The notes beneath the pieces were generated by a model. That model did no database searches. It was not told the origin of the DNA and worked only from the letters and a program-made list of their open reading frames with translations. DNA of 64,000 nucleotides from positions 1,677,980 to 1,741,979 of the forward strand of contig JACDOX010000023.1 of NCBI GenBank assembly GCA_014549065.1, read 5' to 3'. This document shows, piece after piece, positions 63,546-64,000 of this stretch. The position numbers were made by a program, and so were the translations under genes. This DNA comes from Cardinalis cardinalis (taxonomy: Eukaryota; Chordata; Aves; Passeriformes; Cardinalidae). Position 1 is the first letter of the stretch. Every line of letters begins with the position of its first letter.

Positions 63546-64000
63546 TTTTTATCTAGTGAGATAACAGTTTGGAACAAGGGAAAATCCTATTCAATGGAAT
63601 CTTTATGGTTACAGCTCCCTTGAATAACTGTCCTTTCCACACTCCTTCATTTCTTAACCACTGTATGAGACATACAGCATGTGGTAATGAAATATGAAAT
63701 GCATGCATTTTACTGAGCAAATCTCTCACTTGAAATGTGAGGCCTTTGGCTTGAAAATAAACATGATTCAAGGCTCAGCTGGGAAGTGTGTGTTGCTCCC
63801 ACAGCCAGGTCCCACTCTCCTTGCTCAGTCAGCCTTTTGCATAGCATTAGTCTGATCTTACACTTTCCCTGTGACAGGCTTCCAGAAGTAAGTGTGAAAA
63901 GGAAGATCACTTTCCACTACCCACAGGAAACAAAATGACCCTTCTGCTGTCAGCTGGATGATACGTGAGCTGTATCCCCTGCAGGAGCCAAGGCTAGTGC
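63546..64000. other. Non-coding end of window
   Basis: No gene or repeat is recognised in the last 455 bp. Confidence 0.5.

Noticed and set aside
1..64000. CRISPR array, bacterial operon, prophage or endogenous retrovirus
   Set aside because: There are no regularly spaced repeats, no long adjacent ORFs with ribosome binding sites, no paired LTRs and no gag-, pol- or env-like frames. CR1 explains all reverse-transcriptase-like sequence seen.

Overview
This window looks like nuclear DNA from a bird. The main evidence is five 5'-truncated CR1-type LINE fragments, whose 3' ends carry the avian phrases of that family and its octamer-like terminal repeats. There are no primate- or rodent-type SINEs or LINEs. 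The background is AT-rich and CpG-poor, and no open reading frame resembles a known protein. Roughly a hundred isolated single N positions suggest a draft assembly or masked ambiguous bases. Species and chromosome cannot be given from sequence alone.

No convincing protein-coding gene, tRNA, rRNA, CRISPR array, bacterial operon or viral genome is visible. The conceptual ORFs (up to about 174 codons) look like chance ORFs or the result of local base composition. The window is best read as a gene desert or the inside of a very long intron.

Layout: 1-6.7 kb is plain AT-rich DNA with one striking 15-bp perfect hairpin (4810-4845). A minus-strand CR1 remnant lies at 6.77-7.02 kb. At 7.75-8.45 kb there is a pyrimidine tract, then a CpG-rich block and a motif-dense block that resemble a developmental regulatory element. 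A CTCF-like site is at 9.64 kb. Enhancer-like blocks with octamer sites lie at 11.36-11.65 kb and 18.14-18.56 kb. A second GC-rich block at 20.93-22.06 kb contains a short CpG island (about 21.48-21.73 kb), the best promoter candidate here. From 22 to 31 kb nothing stands out except simple repeats. A (TA)n microsatellite and a plus-strand CR1 3' end occupy 30.96-31.53 kb, and a second, internally deleted CR1 is at 33.9-34.8 kb. From 35 to 56 kb there is AT-rich DNA with several short tandem duplications, one exon-like ORF behind a strong acceptor-like tract (47.9 kb), and a homeodomain-type inverted repeat (53.4 kb). From 56 kb to the end the DNA holds older amniote repeat relics and two more minus-strand CR1 fragments.

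If the window has a function it is probably cis-regulatory: two CpG-rich blocks and several motif clusters in a gene-poor setting, as is typical around vertebrate developmental regulators. This is inference from sequence appearance; no alignment or expression data were available.
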